This document shows positions 1 through 8,896 of a stretch of DNA of 35,162 nucleotides, one piece after another (within the stretch, counting starts at the first letter, position 1; the number at the start of each line of letters is the position of its first letter). A model generated the notes under the pieces. That model was not told the DNA's origin and did not search any database. It worked only from the letters and a program-made list of their open reading frames with translations. The position numbers and the translations under genes were made by a program. Origin of the DNA: Deltaproteobacteria bacterium (GTDB lineage Bacteria; Desulfobacterota; Desulfobacteria; Desulfobacterales; Desulfosalsimonadaceae); assembly GCA_013151835.1 (NCBI GenBank), contig JAADHK010000049.1, positions 1 to 35,162 of the forward strand, written 5' to 3'.

Positions 1-493
1 ACCCGGCCGTATCCATGTCTGTTTTTGCCGGAAGCTCGCCGTTTTTTCGGGCCTCATCTACCAGTGAAACAAGAAATTCCTGGCTGTGGCGGCGGATAAG
101 TGTTGAAAGGTCACCTGAAAACCGTGTTTTTCCGTATGAAAGTTCCCGTACATAGAGTCGATAAAGGAGGGGATGTGTCCTTACAAAATCGACGCCTGCC
201 AGGAGGACTCCGGTCAGGCGTTTTGAAAGCGGCTCCCCCTTTGTGGCGTCCCTGACTTGTTTAAGGTATTGTCTGACCTGATCCATGCAACGGTCAAACA
301 CAAAATAAAAAAGTCCTTTCTTATCCCCGAAATATTGGAAGATAGATCCCTTTGCGATTTTCAGGTGTTTTACGATTTCATTGATACTGGCTCCGTGAAA
401 TCCTTTTTCGGCAAATTCCTCGATGGCAGCCTCAGTAATGCGCTCTTGTTTGTCCGAAGGAAGGTTGAAAAATGTCGGCCTGGGACGATTCAT
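1..493 (-). CDS. TetR/AcrR-family transcriptional regulator (C-terminus beyond window)
   Basis: The first 164 residues of a TetR-type DNA-binding repressor are visible and the gene runs off the left edge. The N-terminal helix-turn-helix is clear: an amphipathic helix around ITEAAIEEFAEKGFHGASI, then the recognition region INEIVKHLKIAKGSIFQYFGDKKGL at about residues 38-62, the family signature. The following helices would form the ligand-binding and dimer domain. Two ATG codons overlap at 497 and 493; only the one at 493 is in frame with the domain, and it has a GGAG about six bases upstream. It is divergent from gmd, with a 260-bp spacer. The effector and targets cannot be told; autoregulation is usual for the family. 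Confidence 0.88.
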   Translation of the reverse strand, partial: MNRPRPTFFNLPSDKQERITEAAIEEFAEKGFHGASINEIVKHLKIAKGSIFQYFGDKKGLFYFVFDRCMDQVRQYLKQVRDATKGEPLSKRLTGVLLAGVDFVRTHPLLYRLYVRELSYGKTRFSGDLSTLIRRHSQEFLVSLVDEARKNGELPAKTDMDTAG

Positions 494-626
494 TCATGGC
501 TCCGGGGAATTCGTTTCACCTAAACGCGAAGGTCTGTTCCCTTTGTGTAGCCCAACTTCCCCGTTACTTCAACATGAATTCGCAGACCAGATGCACCGGA
601 TTTATATTGAAAAATTTTAATTAGGC

Positions 627-655
627 TTGAACAATAAGGGTTGTACTGGTAAAAA
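627..655 (+). promoter_or_regulatory. Candidate sigma-70 promoter for gmd-fcl
   Basis: TTGAAC (627-632) and TAAAAA (650-655) are separated by 17 bp, about 100 bp upstream of gmd. Both boxes are imperfect and the call rests on pattern only. Transcripts would carry the 14-bp hairpin at 682-715 in their leader. The rest of the 494-754 spacer shows no gene. Confidence 0.35.
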
Positions 656-681
656 CCATTATATTTGAGACAGGGTTATCC

Positions 682-715
682 GCCGTTGAGACGCATTGCA
701 GTGCGTCTCAACGGC
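682..715 (+). other. Perfect 14-bp hairpin in the gmd leader
   Basis: The arms at 682-695 and 702-715 are perfectly complementary (GCCGTTGAGACGCA and its complement) around the loop TTGCAG. It lies 39 bp upstream of the gmd start. It is not followed by a clean T-run, so it is a poor intrinsic terminator. It could be an operator, an attenuator or an mRNA-stabilising leader. Confidence 0.6.
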
Positions 716-754
716 TTGTTAACAAACATCGTAAATATATAAGGACAAAACAAC

Positions 755-1918
755 ATGGGTAAAATCGCGCTTATCACGGGCATTACAGGCCAGGACGGGG
801 CATATCTCGCCGAATTTCTGCTTGAAAAAGGATATGACCAGGTACATGGCATCAAGCGGAGGGCATCATTATTCAACACCCAGCGGGTGGACCATCTTTA
901 CCAGGATCCGCACGAAAAGAATCTCAGGTTCTTTCTTCATTACGGAGACCTGACAGATGCATCCAACCTCATCCGTATCATAGGGGAGGTGAAACCCGAC
1001 GAGATTTACAACCTCGCGGCCCAGAGCCACGTTCAGGTTTCTTTTGAAGCCCCTGAATATACAGCAGATGCCGACGCACTCGGGACGTTACGGATTCTGG
1101 AAGCCGTGAGGATGCTGAATATGGAAAAAAAGGTGAAGTTTTATCAGGCCTCAACCTCCGAGCTGTATGGAAATGTGCAGGAGATTCCCCAGACTGAAAA
1201 GACCCCGTTTTATCCCCGTTCGCCATATGCGTGCGCCAAGATCTACGCTTACTGGATCACGGTCAACTACCGGGAAGCCTATGGCATGTTCGCCACAAAC
1301 GGCATCCTCTTCAACCATGAATCCCCCTTGCGGGGGGAGACTTTTGTGACGCGCAAGATTACCCGTGCGGCCGCCAGGGTCGCCACCGGACTGTCTTCAT
1401 CCCTTTTTCTCGGGAACCTGAATGCCTTTAGGGACTGGGGCCATGCAAAAGACTTTGTCCGTGCCCAGTGGCTCATCCTCCAGCAGAATCAGCCCGATGA
1501 TTATGTTATCGCAACAGGGCAGCAGCACTCGGTACGGGAGTTTTGCGAAAAGGCTTTTTCCTGCGTTGGAATCAGGCTTAAATGGGAGGGGGAAGGCGTT
1601 GACAAAAAAGGGATCATAGATAAAATCGATCCCTCTGTGTCTCTTCTGGAAAATATTCCGTTTTCAAAGGGGTTGAAACATCTTTCCGAAGGCCAGGTCA
1701 TTGTTTCAGTTGACTCCCGATACTTTCGTCCAACCGAGGTGGAAACCCTTTTGGGCGACGCAACAAAGGCGAAAGAAAAGCTGGGATGGCAGCCTGAAAT
1801 CACATTTGCCGAAATGATTTCCGAGATGGTGACCCATGACCTGAATGAAGCCGCTAGGGAGGCCATATGCCAAAGAAACGGTTTTCCCGTTCCAGCGAGC
1901 TGCGAGGCAATGATGTAA
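755..1918 (+). CDS. gmd: GDP-mannose 4,6-dehydratase
   Basis: This enzyme converts GDP-D-mannose to GDP-4-keto-6-deoxymannose in the cytoplasm, the first step to GDP-L-fucose and related deoxyhexoses of surface polysaccharides. At 387 residues it is a normal to slightly long family member. It is an extended short-chain dehydrogenase/reductase. The NADP-binding glycine motif GITGQDG is at residues 9-15. STSE is at 133-136, and the catalytic Tyr158-x3-Lys162 lies in SPYACAK. The HGIKRRAS and [16 protein letters not shown] stretches are typical of Gmd substrate and NADP binding. The gene is followed after one base by fcl, so the two steps are translationally linked. No glycosyltransferase genes are adjacent. 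Confidence 0.96.
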   Translation: MGKIALITGITGQDGAYLAEFLLEKGYDQVHGIKRRASLFNTQRVDHLYQDPHEKNLRFFLHYGDLTDASNLIRIIGEVKPDEIYNLAAQSHVQVSFEAPEYTADADALGTLRILEAVRMLNMEKKVKFYQASTSELYGNVQEIPQTEKTPFYPRSPYACAKIYAYWITVNYREAYGMFATNGILFNHESPLRGETFVTRKITRAAARVATGLSSSLFLGNLNAFRDWGHAKDFVRAQWLILQQNQPDDYVIATGQQHSVREFCEKAFSCVGIRLKWEGEGVDKKGIIDKIDPSVSLLENIPFSKGLKHLSEGQVIVSVDSRYFRPTEVETLLGDATKAKEKLGWQPEITFAEMISEMVTHDLNEAAREAICQRNGFPVPASCEAMM

Positions 1919-1919
1919 T

Positions 1920-2894
1920 ATGGTAAATACTTCCGATAAAATCTATGTGGCCGGTCACAGGGGGCTTGCGGGTTCCGCACTGGTTCGCAGGCTGAACAAT
2001 CAGGGTTTTCACAACATCGTCACCAGAACCCATCCAGAACTGGATCTGACCCGGCAGGATGAAGTGGAAGCCTTTTTTGCCGCCGAGCGGCCTGATCACG
2101 TTATTCTTGCCGCAGCAAAGGTGGGAGGTATCATTGCAAACAGTACGCTTTCAGCCGATTTTATTTTCGAAAACCTGGCCATTGAAACCAACGTGATTCA
2201 CTCGGCCTGGGAAAACGACGTGGATCGACTTATATTTTTAGGTTCTTCGTGCATTTTTCCCCGCCAGTCCCCACAGCCCATGAAGGAAGAATACCTTTTG
2301 TCCGGCCCGCTGGAACCGACCAACGAAGCGTATGCCGTTGCCAAGATCGCCGGCATAAGTATGTGCAAGTTTTTTAACCGTCAGTATAACACCCGCTTCT
2401 TTTCGCTCATGCCCACAAACCTTTACGGGCCCAACGACAATTTCGATCTTACGAACAGCCATGTGCTGCCGGCCCTGATCAGAAAAGTCCACGAGGCTAA
2501 ATTGCAAGGCGACGATCATGTCACCATCTGGGGCACTGGAAAACCGAAAAGGGAGTTTCTCCACGTCGATGATTTCGCATCAGCATGCGTACATATACTC
2601 ACTCTAGAAGAAAACAAATATGATGAACTCTTACGCTCCTGTGACCCTCCGCTGATAAATGTCGGGTGCGGAAAAGAGATCACCATAGCCGAGCTTGCGC
2701 ACCTGGTCTGTTTCATTATCGGGTTTGACGGAAACCTGTCATTTGATGTCGATAAACCCGACGGCATGGAACTCAAGCGACTGGATATTTCAAGGTTAGA
2801 CCGCCTGGGATGGCACTATGGTATTTCACTCAGGGACGGGATTGCCGATACATATCAATGGTGCCTTGAAAGCGGAATCCTGACAGCGTCATAA
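1920..2894 (+). CDS. fcl: GDP-L-fucose synthase (epimerase/reductase)
   Basis: This 324-residue bifunctional enzyme epimerises at C3 and C5 and reduces GDP-4-keto-6-deoxymannose to GDP-L-fucose with NADPH. Evidence: the nucleotide-binding motif GHRGLAGS at residues 12-19, the GSSCIFPRQSPQPMKE signature at about 108-123 with its conserved Ser-Cys, and Tyr138-x3-Lys142 (YAVAK) of the SDR active site. NLYGPNDNFD and the LHVDDFA stretch are also family hallmarks. It starts one base after the gmd stop, so the pair is a two-gene operon. The product probably feeds O-antigen or exopolysaccharide synthesis encoded elsewhere. The alternative name is wcaG. Confidence 0.96.
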   Translation: MVNTSDKIYVAGHRGLAGSALVRRLNNQGFHNIVTRTHPELDLTRQDEVEAFFAAERPDHVILAAAKVGGIIANSTLSADFIFENLAIETNVIHSAWENDVDRLIFLGSSCIFPRQSPQPMKEEYLLSGPLEPTNEAYAVAKIAGISMCKFFNRQYNTRFFSLMPTNLYGPNDNFDLTNSHVLPALIRKVHEAKLQGDDHVTIWGTGKPKREFLHVDDFASACVHILTLEENKYDELLRSCDPPLINVGCGKEITIAELAHLVCFIIGFDGNLSFDVDKPDGMELKRLDISRLDRLGWHYGISLRDGIADTYQWCLESGILTAS

Positions 2895-2900
2895 ACGAAT

Positions 2901-2918
2901 GGAAGGCTGAAGCCTTAC
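2901..2918 (+). repeat. Short palindromic repeat, GGAAGGC-tetraloop type (copy 1)
   Basis: GGAAGGC-TGAA-GCCTTAC lies six bases after the fcl stop, with a T-run (TCTTTTT) about 8 bases further on, so it may act as a weak terminator. The same hairpin occurs at 11506, 11645 and 13037 with tetraloops TAAA or TTCA. Confidence 0.6.
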
Positions 2919-2949
2919 GCTAATCTTTTTGTCGTAGCATACGGGACAC

Positions 2950-4020
2950 ATGGAAAATTTTCCGCAAAAACCTCCAATTGCCGCCATTGAATCAATACCG
3001 TTGATTTATGACCCGGCCCACCAGTTTGGCATTCGAGTTGTATTGGGTATTTTTACCGGATCTTATTTCTATTTTATTCCAATATCGGGCCTGGCCATGG
3101 AAAGGGGGTGGATCTTTTTCATGGTATTTGCCTACCTCCTTTATCACGTCACTGCCTGGCGGTTTTACAAAAAAAAAGGGGCTTCGCCTCTGGGCGTACG
3201 GACCGGCAACTGGGTCGATCTCCTCGGCTCCGGCATGGTGGTCATCGTTGATCCATATTCCATGCCTCCGACCCTTATGCTGCTTTTGATCGTTATCCTG
3301 GGAAACGGGATTCAACACGGACTTGATAATTTTACCATCGGTGTCCGAAAGGGGATACTGATAGGATTTTTATGTGTTGTCCTACATTTCTTACTGCAAA
3401 CAAGGCTTCCACCGTACCCGTTTTATGCCTATGCGGTATTCGTATTGGCTTGCATCTTCTATTCATACGTTCTTGTGCGGCGGGTTGAGACACTTAAGGA
3501 AAAGGCCGAGTCCCTGGCCCAGACCGATGAACTGACCGGCTTGATGAATCGCCGTGCCTTTCTTCAGGCGGCAGATTATCTTCTTTCCCTGCATGAGCGG
3601 ATGCCTTTGATATTGGTCGTTGTCTTCGTGGACCTTGACGGGTTTAAAAAGATAAACGATACCCTGGGCCACGACATGGGGGACCGGGTATTGTGTAAAT
3701 TCGCCGAGCTGGTAAAAACGAGTTTCCGTAAAACAGATATTATCAGCCGGTACGGCGGCGACGAATTCGCCTTTATCCTCATGGACAACAACATCGAAAA
3801 CGCGGGCATGGTAATGCGTCGCCTCGAGGGACGTTTTTCGGACTGGGGGAAGGAGAATAAAATCAACCTGGGTATCAGCTGGGGCATGAAGGCTTTGGAA
3901 AAGGGCCGCAACGACATCGACGAAATTCTGCGCCATGCCGATGCGGCCCTGTATAAGGAAAAAACCAGGAAAAAAGCCGGCTCCGCAAAAAGTCCGTCTG
4001 CGGCGTTGCACTCGTCGTGA
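2950..4020 (+). CDS. Membrane-bound diguanylate cyclase (GGDEF)
   Basis: This 356-residue protein would make cyclic di-GMP from two GTP at the inner membrane. Residues about 28-175 contain several hydrophobic segments, probably six membrane passes with no recognised sensor domain. A short linker (about 178-190) leads to the GGDEF domain. DxLTGLMNRRAF is at 193-204, DLDGFKKINDTLGHDMGD at 228-245, and the active-site motif GGDEF at 269-273. Arg260-x-x-Asp263, five residues before the motif, is an intact inhibitory I-site, so product inhibition is expected. The last 14 residues (about 343-356) and the stop are encoded by a dispersed palindrome, so the C-terminus looks altered. It follows fcl by 55 bp, which hints at a link between c-di-GMP and polysaccharide, but co-transcription is unproven. 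Confidence 0.93.
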   Translation: MENFPQKPPIAAIESIPLIYDPAHQFGIRVVLGIFTGSYFYFIPISGLAMERGWIFFMVFAYLLYHVTAWRFYKKKGASPLGVRTGNWVDLLGSGMVVIVDPYSMPPTLMLLLIVILGNGIQHGLDNFTIGVRKGILIGFLCVVLHFLLQTRLPPYPFYAYAVFVLACIFYSYVLVRRVETLKEKAESLAQTDELTGLMNRRAFLQAADYLLSLHERMPLILVVVFVDLDGFKKINDTLGHDMGDRVLCKFAELVKTSFRKTDIISRYGGDEFAFILMDNNIENAGMVMRRLEGRFSDWGKENKINLGISWGMKALEKGRNDIDEILRHADAALYKEKTRKKAGSAKSPSAALHSS

Positions 4021-4101
4021 AAGAGCTCAACGTACAAAAAAGTACGCCTTCGCTCTTTCCCAACTCGTGCGCCTTGCATACGAAGCTTTTTACGAAGCCG
4101 A
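3976..4101. repeat. Long dispersed palindrome, family A (copy A1)
   Basis: Imperfect inverted arms begin with GGCTCCGCAAAAAG on the left and end with CTTTTTACGAAGCC on the right. The inner arms are GAAAGAGC and GCTCTTTC, around a small central palindrome GTAC-AAAAAA-GTAC. It has the same architecture as the copies near 15845, 24663 and 35076, but is the most diverged. It overlaps the 3' end of the GGDEF gene and stops just short of the convergent EF-G-like gene. Confidence 0.65.
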
Positions 4102-4107
4102 CGGTCG

Positions 4108-6171
4108 TCACTCTTTTTCGCTCTTTATCTCATCTATGAGCTTCTGCGCAATCTGGGCCGGAACCTCGTCATAGCGTGCAAATTCCAGGGTGAATATGCC
4201 GCGGCCCCCGGTCATGGACCTCAGATCAGGCGCATAGGTCAGGACCTCGGACATGGGAATATGGGCCTTAATCACCTGATTTTTACCACGGTTATCCATT
4301 CCAAGAACCCTTCCGCGCCGACTGTTCAGGTCTCCCATGATATCGCCCATGAAGTCCTCGGGCGTGACAACCTCGATCTCCATGATGGGTTCGAGCAAAA
4401 CAGGAACTGCCTGCTCCATGGCCTTTCTAAATGCAAGGGAACCCGCGATCTTAAAGGCCATTTCGGATGAGTCCACGGAATGGTAGGAGCCATAATCAAC
4501 GGTGGCCCTGAAATCGATGCAGGGAAACCCTGCCAGGTAACCACGGGCCGAAGCTTCAATGATCCCCTTTTCAACCGCCGGTATATAGGTCTTGGGAATC
4601 GCGCCGCCAACGATTTTGTCGACGAATTCAAACCCCGAGCCCCTGGGCATGGGTTCGAAAATGACCCAGCAATCGCCGAACTGTCCGTGACCGCCGGTCT
4701 GTTTCTTGTGTCTGCCCTGGACCCGGATTTTTTTCTTGATGGTTTCCTTGTATGGAATTTTGGGTATGTCAAGATTAACATCAACGTTATATTTTCGTTT
4801 AAGTTTTTCAACCGTCGTCTCGATATGAACCTGCCCCATGCCGGTCAAAAGCATCTGCCGGGTCTCCTTCTTAAGTTCTACGCATAGACCGGGATCTTCT
4901 TCAATCAGTTTGGAAAGCGAGGAAAATATTTTATCCTCATCGCCCTTTGATTTCGGGGAGATTGCAAAGGAGACAAGTCCGGGCAGGGGCTGTGCCGCCT
5001 TGAACTCAACCAGGTTGTCGGGATCACAGAGCGTATCTCCGGTCACGGTCTCCTTGAGCTTGGCCACGGCCACGATATCCCCGGGCCCGGCGCCCGTAGC
5101 GGGTTTCTGCTCTTTGCCGGAAATTTGCAGCAACTGGTTATATCTCTCCTTGGCGCTCTTGTTTGAATTGTAGAAATTCCCGTCTCCGCCGATGGTGCCG
5201 GAATAAACTCTCAATATGGTCAGCCGGCCGGCATAGGGGTCGGCAACGGTCTTAACCACGAGTGCGGAAAAGGGATCATCGGAAGAGGGCGCCCTTTTGA
5301 TTTCATTTTCGGTTCCCGGTTCAAAGCCCGTTTTCCCGCCCATGTCTAGCGGAGAGGGCAGGGCGTCAACGATAAGGGCCGAAAGAAGGTCGACGCCTAT
5401 ATTTTTTATCGCAGAGCCGCAGATCACCGGAACAAAAATACGTTCAAGAACGCCCTTTTTCAAGGCCGTGAGAATTTCGGCGTCAGTGAGCGTTTCTCCT
5501 TCAAGATATTTTTCGACCAGGGCATCGTCTGCCTCGGCTATATTTTCGATAAGGGCCTCACGTTCGGTTTCAACCGAATCTTTCATATCTTCCGGGATAT
5601 CAATTACGGTTTTCTTTCCAGACTCGTCATAGGCGTAAGCCTTCATGGTGATGAGATCGACAACGCCTTTAAAATCATTCTCTTTTCCTATAGGGAGCTG
5701 AAGGATAATCGGTTTTGTGGCAAAAATGTCCTTTGTATCCTCGACTACCTTGAAAAAATCCGCCCGTTCCCGGTCAACCTTGTTTATAAATATTATTCTG
5801 GGCAAACCGAATTCATCGGCGAAATCCCAGGTTTGTTCGGTCTGCACCTTTACGCCGTCAATAGCATCAATTACCACCACGGCCGCGTCTGCGGCCTGCA
5901 TGGAAAGGCGGGTTTCCGAAACAAAGTTCTGGTCACCCGGCGTATCAATAAGATTCACCTTGCATTGATTAAATGTAAACTGGTGAAAAGCACTGGAAAT
6001 GCTACTCCCCCGCTTGAGTTCCTCGGGTTCGAAGTCCATGACCGTATTGCCTTCTTCCACCCTGCCTATCCGATTGGTCTTTCCGGCATTGAAGAGCAGA
6101 ATTTCGGCCAGCGAGGTCTTTCCGGCGCCGCCATGTCCGATCAACGCAATATTTCTAAGTTGTTCTGTCAT
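4108..6171 (-). CDS. fusA2: EF-G-like translational GTPase (FusA2 type)
   Basis: A 687-residue paralogue of elongation factor G. The domain order matches EF-G: G domain to about residue 270, domain II, domain III, domain IV with GGHGQFGDCWVIFEP, and a C-terminal domain V. The G motifs are G1 GHGGAGKT at 12-19, G3 DTPGDQ at 76-81, and G4 NKVD at 130-133. The usual EF-G reads DTPGH at G3; here the catalytic His position is Asp, as I recall for this EF-G-like subgroup. It is not beside rpsL/rpsG/tuf, which supports a paralogue rather than the housekeeping EF-G. Its role could be ribosome recycling, stress translation or GTP-dependent regulation. An AGGAG lies a rather long 13 bases before the ATG. 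Confidence 0.9.
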   Translation of the reverse strand: MTEQLRNIALIGHGGAGKTSLAEILLFNAGKTNRIGRVEEGNTVMDFEPEELKRGSSISSAFHQFTFNQCKVNLIDTPGDQNFVSETRLSMQAADAAVVVIDAIDGVKVQTEQTWDFADEFGLPRIIFINKVDRERADFFKVVEDTKDIFATKPIILQLPIGKENDFKGVVDLITMKAYAYDESGKKTVIDIPEDMKDSVETEREALIENIAEADDALVEKYLEGETLTDAEILTALKKGVLERIFVPVICGSAIKNIGVDLLSALIVDALPSPLDMGGKTGFEPGTENEIKRAPSSDDPFSALVVKTVADPYAGRLTILRVYSGTIGGDGNFYNSNKSAKERYNQLLQISGKEQKPATGAGPGDIVAVAKLKETVTGDTLCDPDNLVEFKAAQPLPGLVSFAISPKSKGDEDKIFSSLSKLIEEDPGLCVELKKETRQMLLTGMGQVHIETTVEKLKRKYNVDVNLDIPKIPYKETIKKKIRVQGRHKKQTGGHGQFGDCWVIFEPMPRGSGFEFVDKIVGGAIPKTYIPAVEKGIIEASARGYLAGFPCIDFRATVDYGSYHSVDSSEMAFKIAGSLAFRKAMEQAVPVLLEPIMEIEVVTPEDFMGDIMGDLNSRRGRVLGMDNRGKNQVIKAHIPMSEVLTYAPDLRSMTGGRGIFTLEFARYDEVPAQIAQKLIDEIKSEKE

Positions 6172-6277
6172 GTCGTAAGTTTAACTCCTCTCTTGTTTGC
6201 TGAAATTAAAATGGATTACGATTCTTCCCTATTTGATGGCATTAGTTCAATTTCCCTATAGGGTTGCAGGGAAAAAA

Positions 6278-7015
6278 TCAACTATGATTTTGAATCAGCA
6301 CAAGAAATTCACGGTTTCCCTTGGGGCCAAGCAAAGGGGAGGGCGTGACCGGGCCGCAAACAAAACCAATGTTCGTGAAAAAATCACATAGTTCATCAAT
6401 CACCCGGATATGAAGGGCCGGGTCTTTTACCACCCCTCCTTTTCCGACCTGATTACGTCCGACTTCGAACTGGGGTTTGATCAAGGCGATGATCAGGCCG
6501 CCGGGACGTACGAGTTTGCCGGTCACAGGCACGATTAATTTTAAGGAAATAAATGAGGCGTCAATAACCGCAAGGTCAAAAAAAAATGGAAAATCTTCTT
6601 TTTTCGCATATCTGATATTGGTCCGTTCAATGACCGTAACCCGGGGATCCTTGCGCAGTTTCCAGGCAAGCTGACCATATCCCACATCAACGGCATGAAC
6701 ACTTACGGCACCGTTTTGCAGAAGGCAATCCGTAAAACCGCCTGTAGATGCCCCGACATCGAGGCAGGCAAGGCCGGAAACGCTGATCGCAAAAGTCGAA
6801 AGCGCATGTGCAAGCTTAGACCCTCCCCGGCTGACATATGGCAGGTCAGTGCCTCGCAGGGCAACGTCGGCGTTTGCATCCACCTGCATGCCCGGCTTTT
6901 CGGCCGGCATCCCGTTTACGCGTATGCTTCCGGCCAGGATCATGGCGGACGCCCGGGAACGCGAAACGGCCATGCCCTTTTCCACAACTACGAGGTCCAG
7001 CCTTTTCCGCTTCAT
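6278..7015 (-). CDS. tlyA: TlyA-family rRNA 2'-O-methyltransferase
   Basis: This 245-residue protein has an N-terminal S4 RNA-binding domain (KRLDLVVVEKGMAVSRSRA... to about residue 60) and an FtsJ-like methyltransferase domain. The SAM-binding motif is DVGASTGGF at 86-94. DLAVIDASFISL and LIKPQFEV further along are typical of the TlyA/RrmJ fold. Members methylate cytidine 2'-OH in 16S and/or 23S rRNA; the old name is hemolysin A. An upstream in-frame ATG at 7114 would overlap dxs by nearly 100 bp and add a non-homologous tail. The start at 7015, one base after the dxs stop, matches the family and implies coupled translation. It is the last gene of the xseA-xseB-ispA-dxs-tlyA run. Confidence 0.92.
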   Translation of the reverse strand: MKRKRLDLVVVEKGMAVSRSRASAMILAGSIRVNGMPAEKPGMQVDANADVALRGTDLPYVSRGGSKLAHALSTFAISVSGLACLDVGASTGGFTDCLLQNGAVSVHAVDVGYGQLAWKLRKDPRVTVIERTNIRYAKKEDFPFFFDLAVIDASFISLKLIVPVTGKLVRPGGLIIALIKPQFEVGRNQVGKGGVVKDPALHIRVIDELCDFFTNIGFVCGPVTPSPLLGPKGNREFLVLIQNHS

Positions 7016-7016
7016 G

Positions 7017-8882
7017 CTATTTAAACCGTGTCGCGGCTTTAACAATTGCATCCGCATCAATGCCATAGCGTGCACGGAGCGCCTCTTTCGGCCCGTGCTC
7101 AACATATGTGTCATTAATACCTAGCCGGACCACCTGGCAACCCGAAACACCATTGTCGGCAAGGAGTTCCAGCACTGCGCTTCCAAATCCACCGTGCAAA
7201 ACGTTATCTTCCACGGTAATAATGTTCGGGATCTTTCGGGCAAGTCGGTCAATCAGGTCCGCGTCCATGGGTTTCACAAACCGGGCGTTGACAACGCTTG
7301 CCTGAATGGAAAATTCCTGAGCAAGCCTTTTTTCAGCCGCGAGCCCTTCGGACACCGTAGCGCCTATGCAGAGAATCAGGACATCCAACCCGTGTTTTAG
7401 TTGCTCGGCAACCCCTATGGGCAATGGCTTGACAGGGTGCGCTACCGGCGTGCCGGGCCCTTTCCCCCTGGGATAGCGGATCGCGCAGGGGCAATCCTGG
7501 GCCACAGCCGTTGCCAGCATGCGTGCAAGCTCGTTTTCATCCTTTGGAACCATGACCACCATGTTGGGAATGGATCGCATATAGGTGAGGTCGAATATGC
7601 CGTGATGAGTCGGCCCGTCTTCACCCACGATTCCGCCCCTGTCGATGGCAAATACCACGGGAAGATTCTCCAGACACACATCATGGATGATCTGGTCATA
7701 CGCCCTCTGAAGAAAAGTGGAATATATGGCGACAACCGGCTTCAGTCCCTGTGTGGCCATGCCTGCGGCAAAAGTTACCCCATGGGGCTCGGCGATGCCC
7801 ACATCGAAAAAGCGATCAGGAAATAGTCCGGAAAAACGGACAAGACCGGTGCCTTCGGGCATGGCCGCCGTAACGGCAACGATTTTTTCGTTTTTTTGCG
7901 CCATGTCGATCATGGTATCGCCAAAGACTTCCGTGTAGGTCGGGGTTGAGGCCTTAGGGGCAATCGACTTGCCCGTGTTGACATCAAAAGAACCGATTCC
8001 ATGGAAATATACGGGATTTTTTTCCGCAGGCGCATAGCCTTTGCCCTTTGTGGTGGTGACATGGAGCAGGACGGGCTCATCAAGCATTTTGATATTATTG
8101 AGTATGTCGATTAATCGATCTATCCTGTGCCCCTTGATCGGGCCGAAATAATCGAAATTAAATGCTTCAAACAATATGCCGGGTGTAACAAATGCCTTGA
8201 AGGACTCCTCGGCACGCTTGGCGAACTGGTAAGCGTCGTTTCCAATGCCCGGCAGAGACCGGAGCAGTTCGCCGATCTCCTTTCTTATGTCCTGGAGGTA
8301 TTTTGCTGAAAATGTACGGCTGAGCAGGGATGAAAGCGCCCCGACATTGGGAGAGATGGACATGTCGTTGTCGTTTAATATAACGATTAAATCCTTCTTA
8401 AGTGCCCCGGCCTGGTTTAATGCCTCGTAGGCAAGCCCGGCGGTCATGGAACCGTCTCCGATCACCGAAACGACCTTGCCTGCCTGTTGATTGATTTCAT
8501 TTGCGCAAGCGATTCCCAGGCCGGCCGAAATCGAGGTGCTGCTGTGTCCTGTTGAAAAAGCGTCATAGGGGCTTTCACTGATGCGGGGAAACCCGGACAT
8601 GCCGCCAAGCTGCCTGAGCGTGTGAAAACGATCGTAACGGCCCGTAAGCAGCATATGGGTATAGGACTGGTGCCCCACATCCCAGATAATCTTGTCCTTC
8701 GGGCAGTCAAATACATAATGCAGGGCTATGGTCAATTCCACGACGCCAAGGTTTGAGGAGAGATGCCCTCCGTTTTTCGAAACGGTATCCACGATAACCC
8801 TGCGAACTTCCCTTGCAAGCTTTGGCAGCTCGGAGCGGGGCAGGGTTTTGATATCGGATGGTGACATTATATGTTTAAGCAT
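7017..8882 (-). CDS. dxs: 1-deoxy-D-xylulose-5-phosphate synthase
   Basis: A TPP-dependent enzyme that condenses pyruvate and glyceraldehyde 3-phosphate, the entry step of the MEP isoprenoid pathway. It has 621 residues, normal length. Visible landmarks are GGHLSSNLGVVEL at 38-50 with the active-site His40, WDVGHQ at 67-72, the TPP/Mg motif GDGSMTAG at 142-149 with a downstream Asn, and DRGGIVGEDGPTHHG in the pyrimidine-binding domain. An in-frame ATG at 8936 would overlap ispA by 40 bp. I prefer 8882, whose product begins MLKHIMSPSDIKTL like known Dxs; an AAGG lies about 12 bases upstream. It sits directly after ispA, so precursor supply and prenyl chain elongation are co-expressed. Confidence 0.95.
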   Translation of the reverse strand: MLKHIMSPSDIKTLPRSELPKLAREVRRVIVDTVSKNGGHLSSNLGVVELTIALHYVFDCPKDKIIWDVGHQSYTHMLLTGRYDRFHTLRQLGGMSGFPRISESPYDAFSTGHSSTSISAGLGIACANEINQQAGKVVSVIGDGSMTAGLAYEALNQAGALKKDLIVILNDNDMSISPNVGALSSLLSRTFSAKYLQDIRKEIGELLRSLPGIGNDAYQFAKRAEESFKAFVTPGILFEAFNFDYFGPIKGHRIDRLIDILNNIKMLDEPVLLHVTTTKGKGYAPAEKNPVYFHGIGSFDVNTGKSIAPKASTPTYTEVFGDTMIDMAQKNEKIVAVTAAMPEGTGLVRFSGLFPDRFFDVGIAEPHGVTFAAGMATQGLKPVVAIYSTFLQRAYDQIIHDVCLENLPVVFAIDRGGIVGEDGPTHHGIFDLTYMRSIPNMVVMVPKDENELARMLATAVAQDCPCAIRYPRGKGPGTPVAHPVKPLPIGVAEQLKHGLDVLILCIGATVSEGLAAEKRLAQEFSIQASVVNARFVKPMDADLIDRLARKIPNIITVEDNVLHGGFGSAVLELLADNGVSGCQVVRLGINDTYVEHGPKEALRARYGIDADAIVKAATRFK

Positions 8883-8896
8883 GTTTTTATATTGCC

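Noticed and set aside
1501-1980. 159-codon frame antisense to gmd
   Set aside because: It mirrors gmd codon usage and has no recognisable domain or start signal.
3463-4079. Two long frames (182 and 167 codons) antisense to the GGDEF gene
   Set aside because: The sense strand encodes a clear GGDEF domain; the antisense products look like nothing known.
6241-6277. Terminator after tlyA
   Set aside because: TTCCCT/AGGGAA can pair but the loop is large and the T-run is on the wrong side; too weak to call.
7016-7114. Longer TlyA start
   Set aside because: It lies inside dxs, and the extra residues do not resemble the family; the start at 7015 gives a standard S4 domain.
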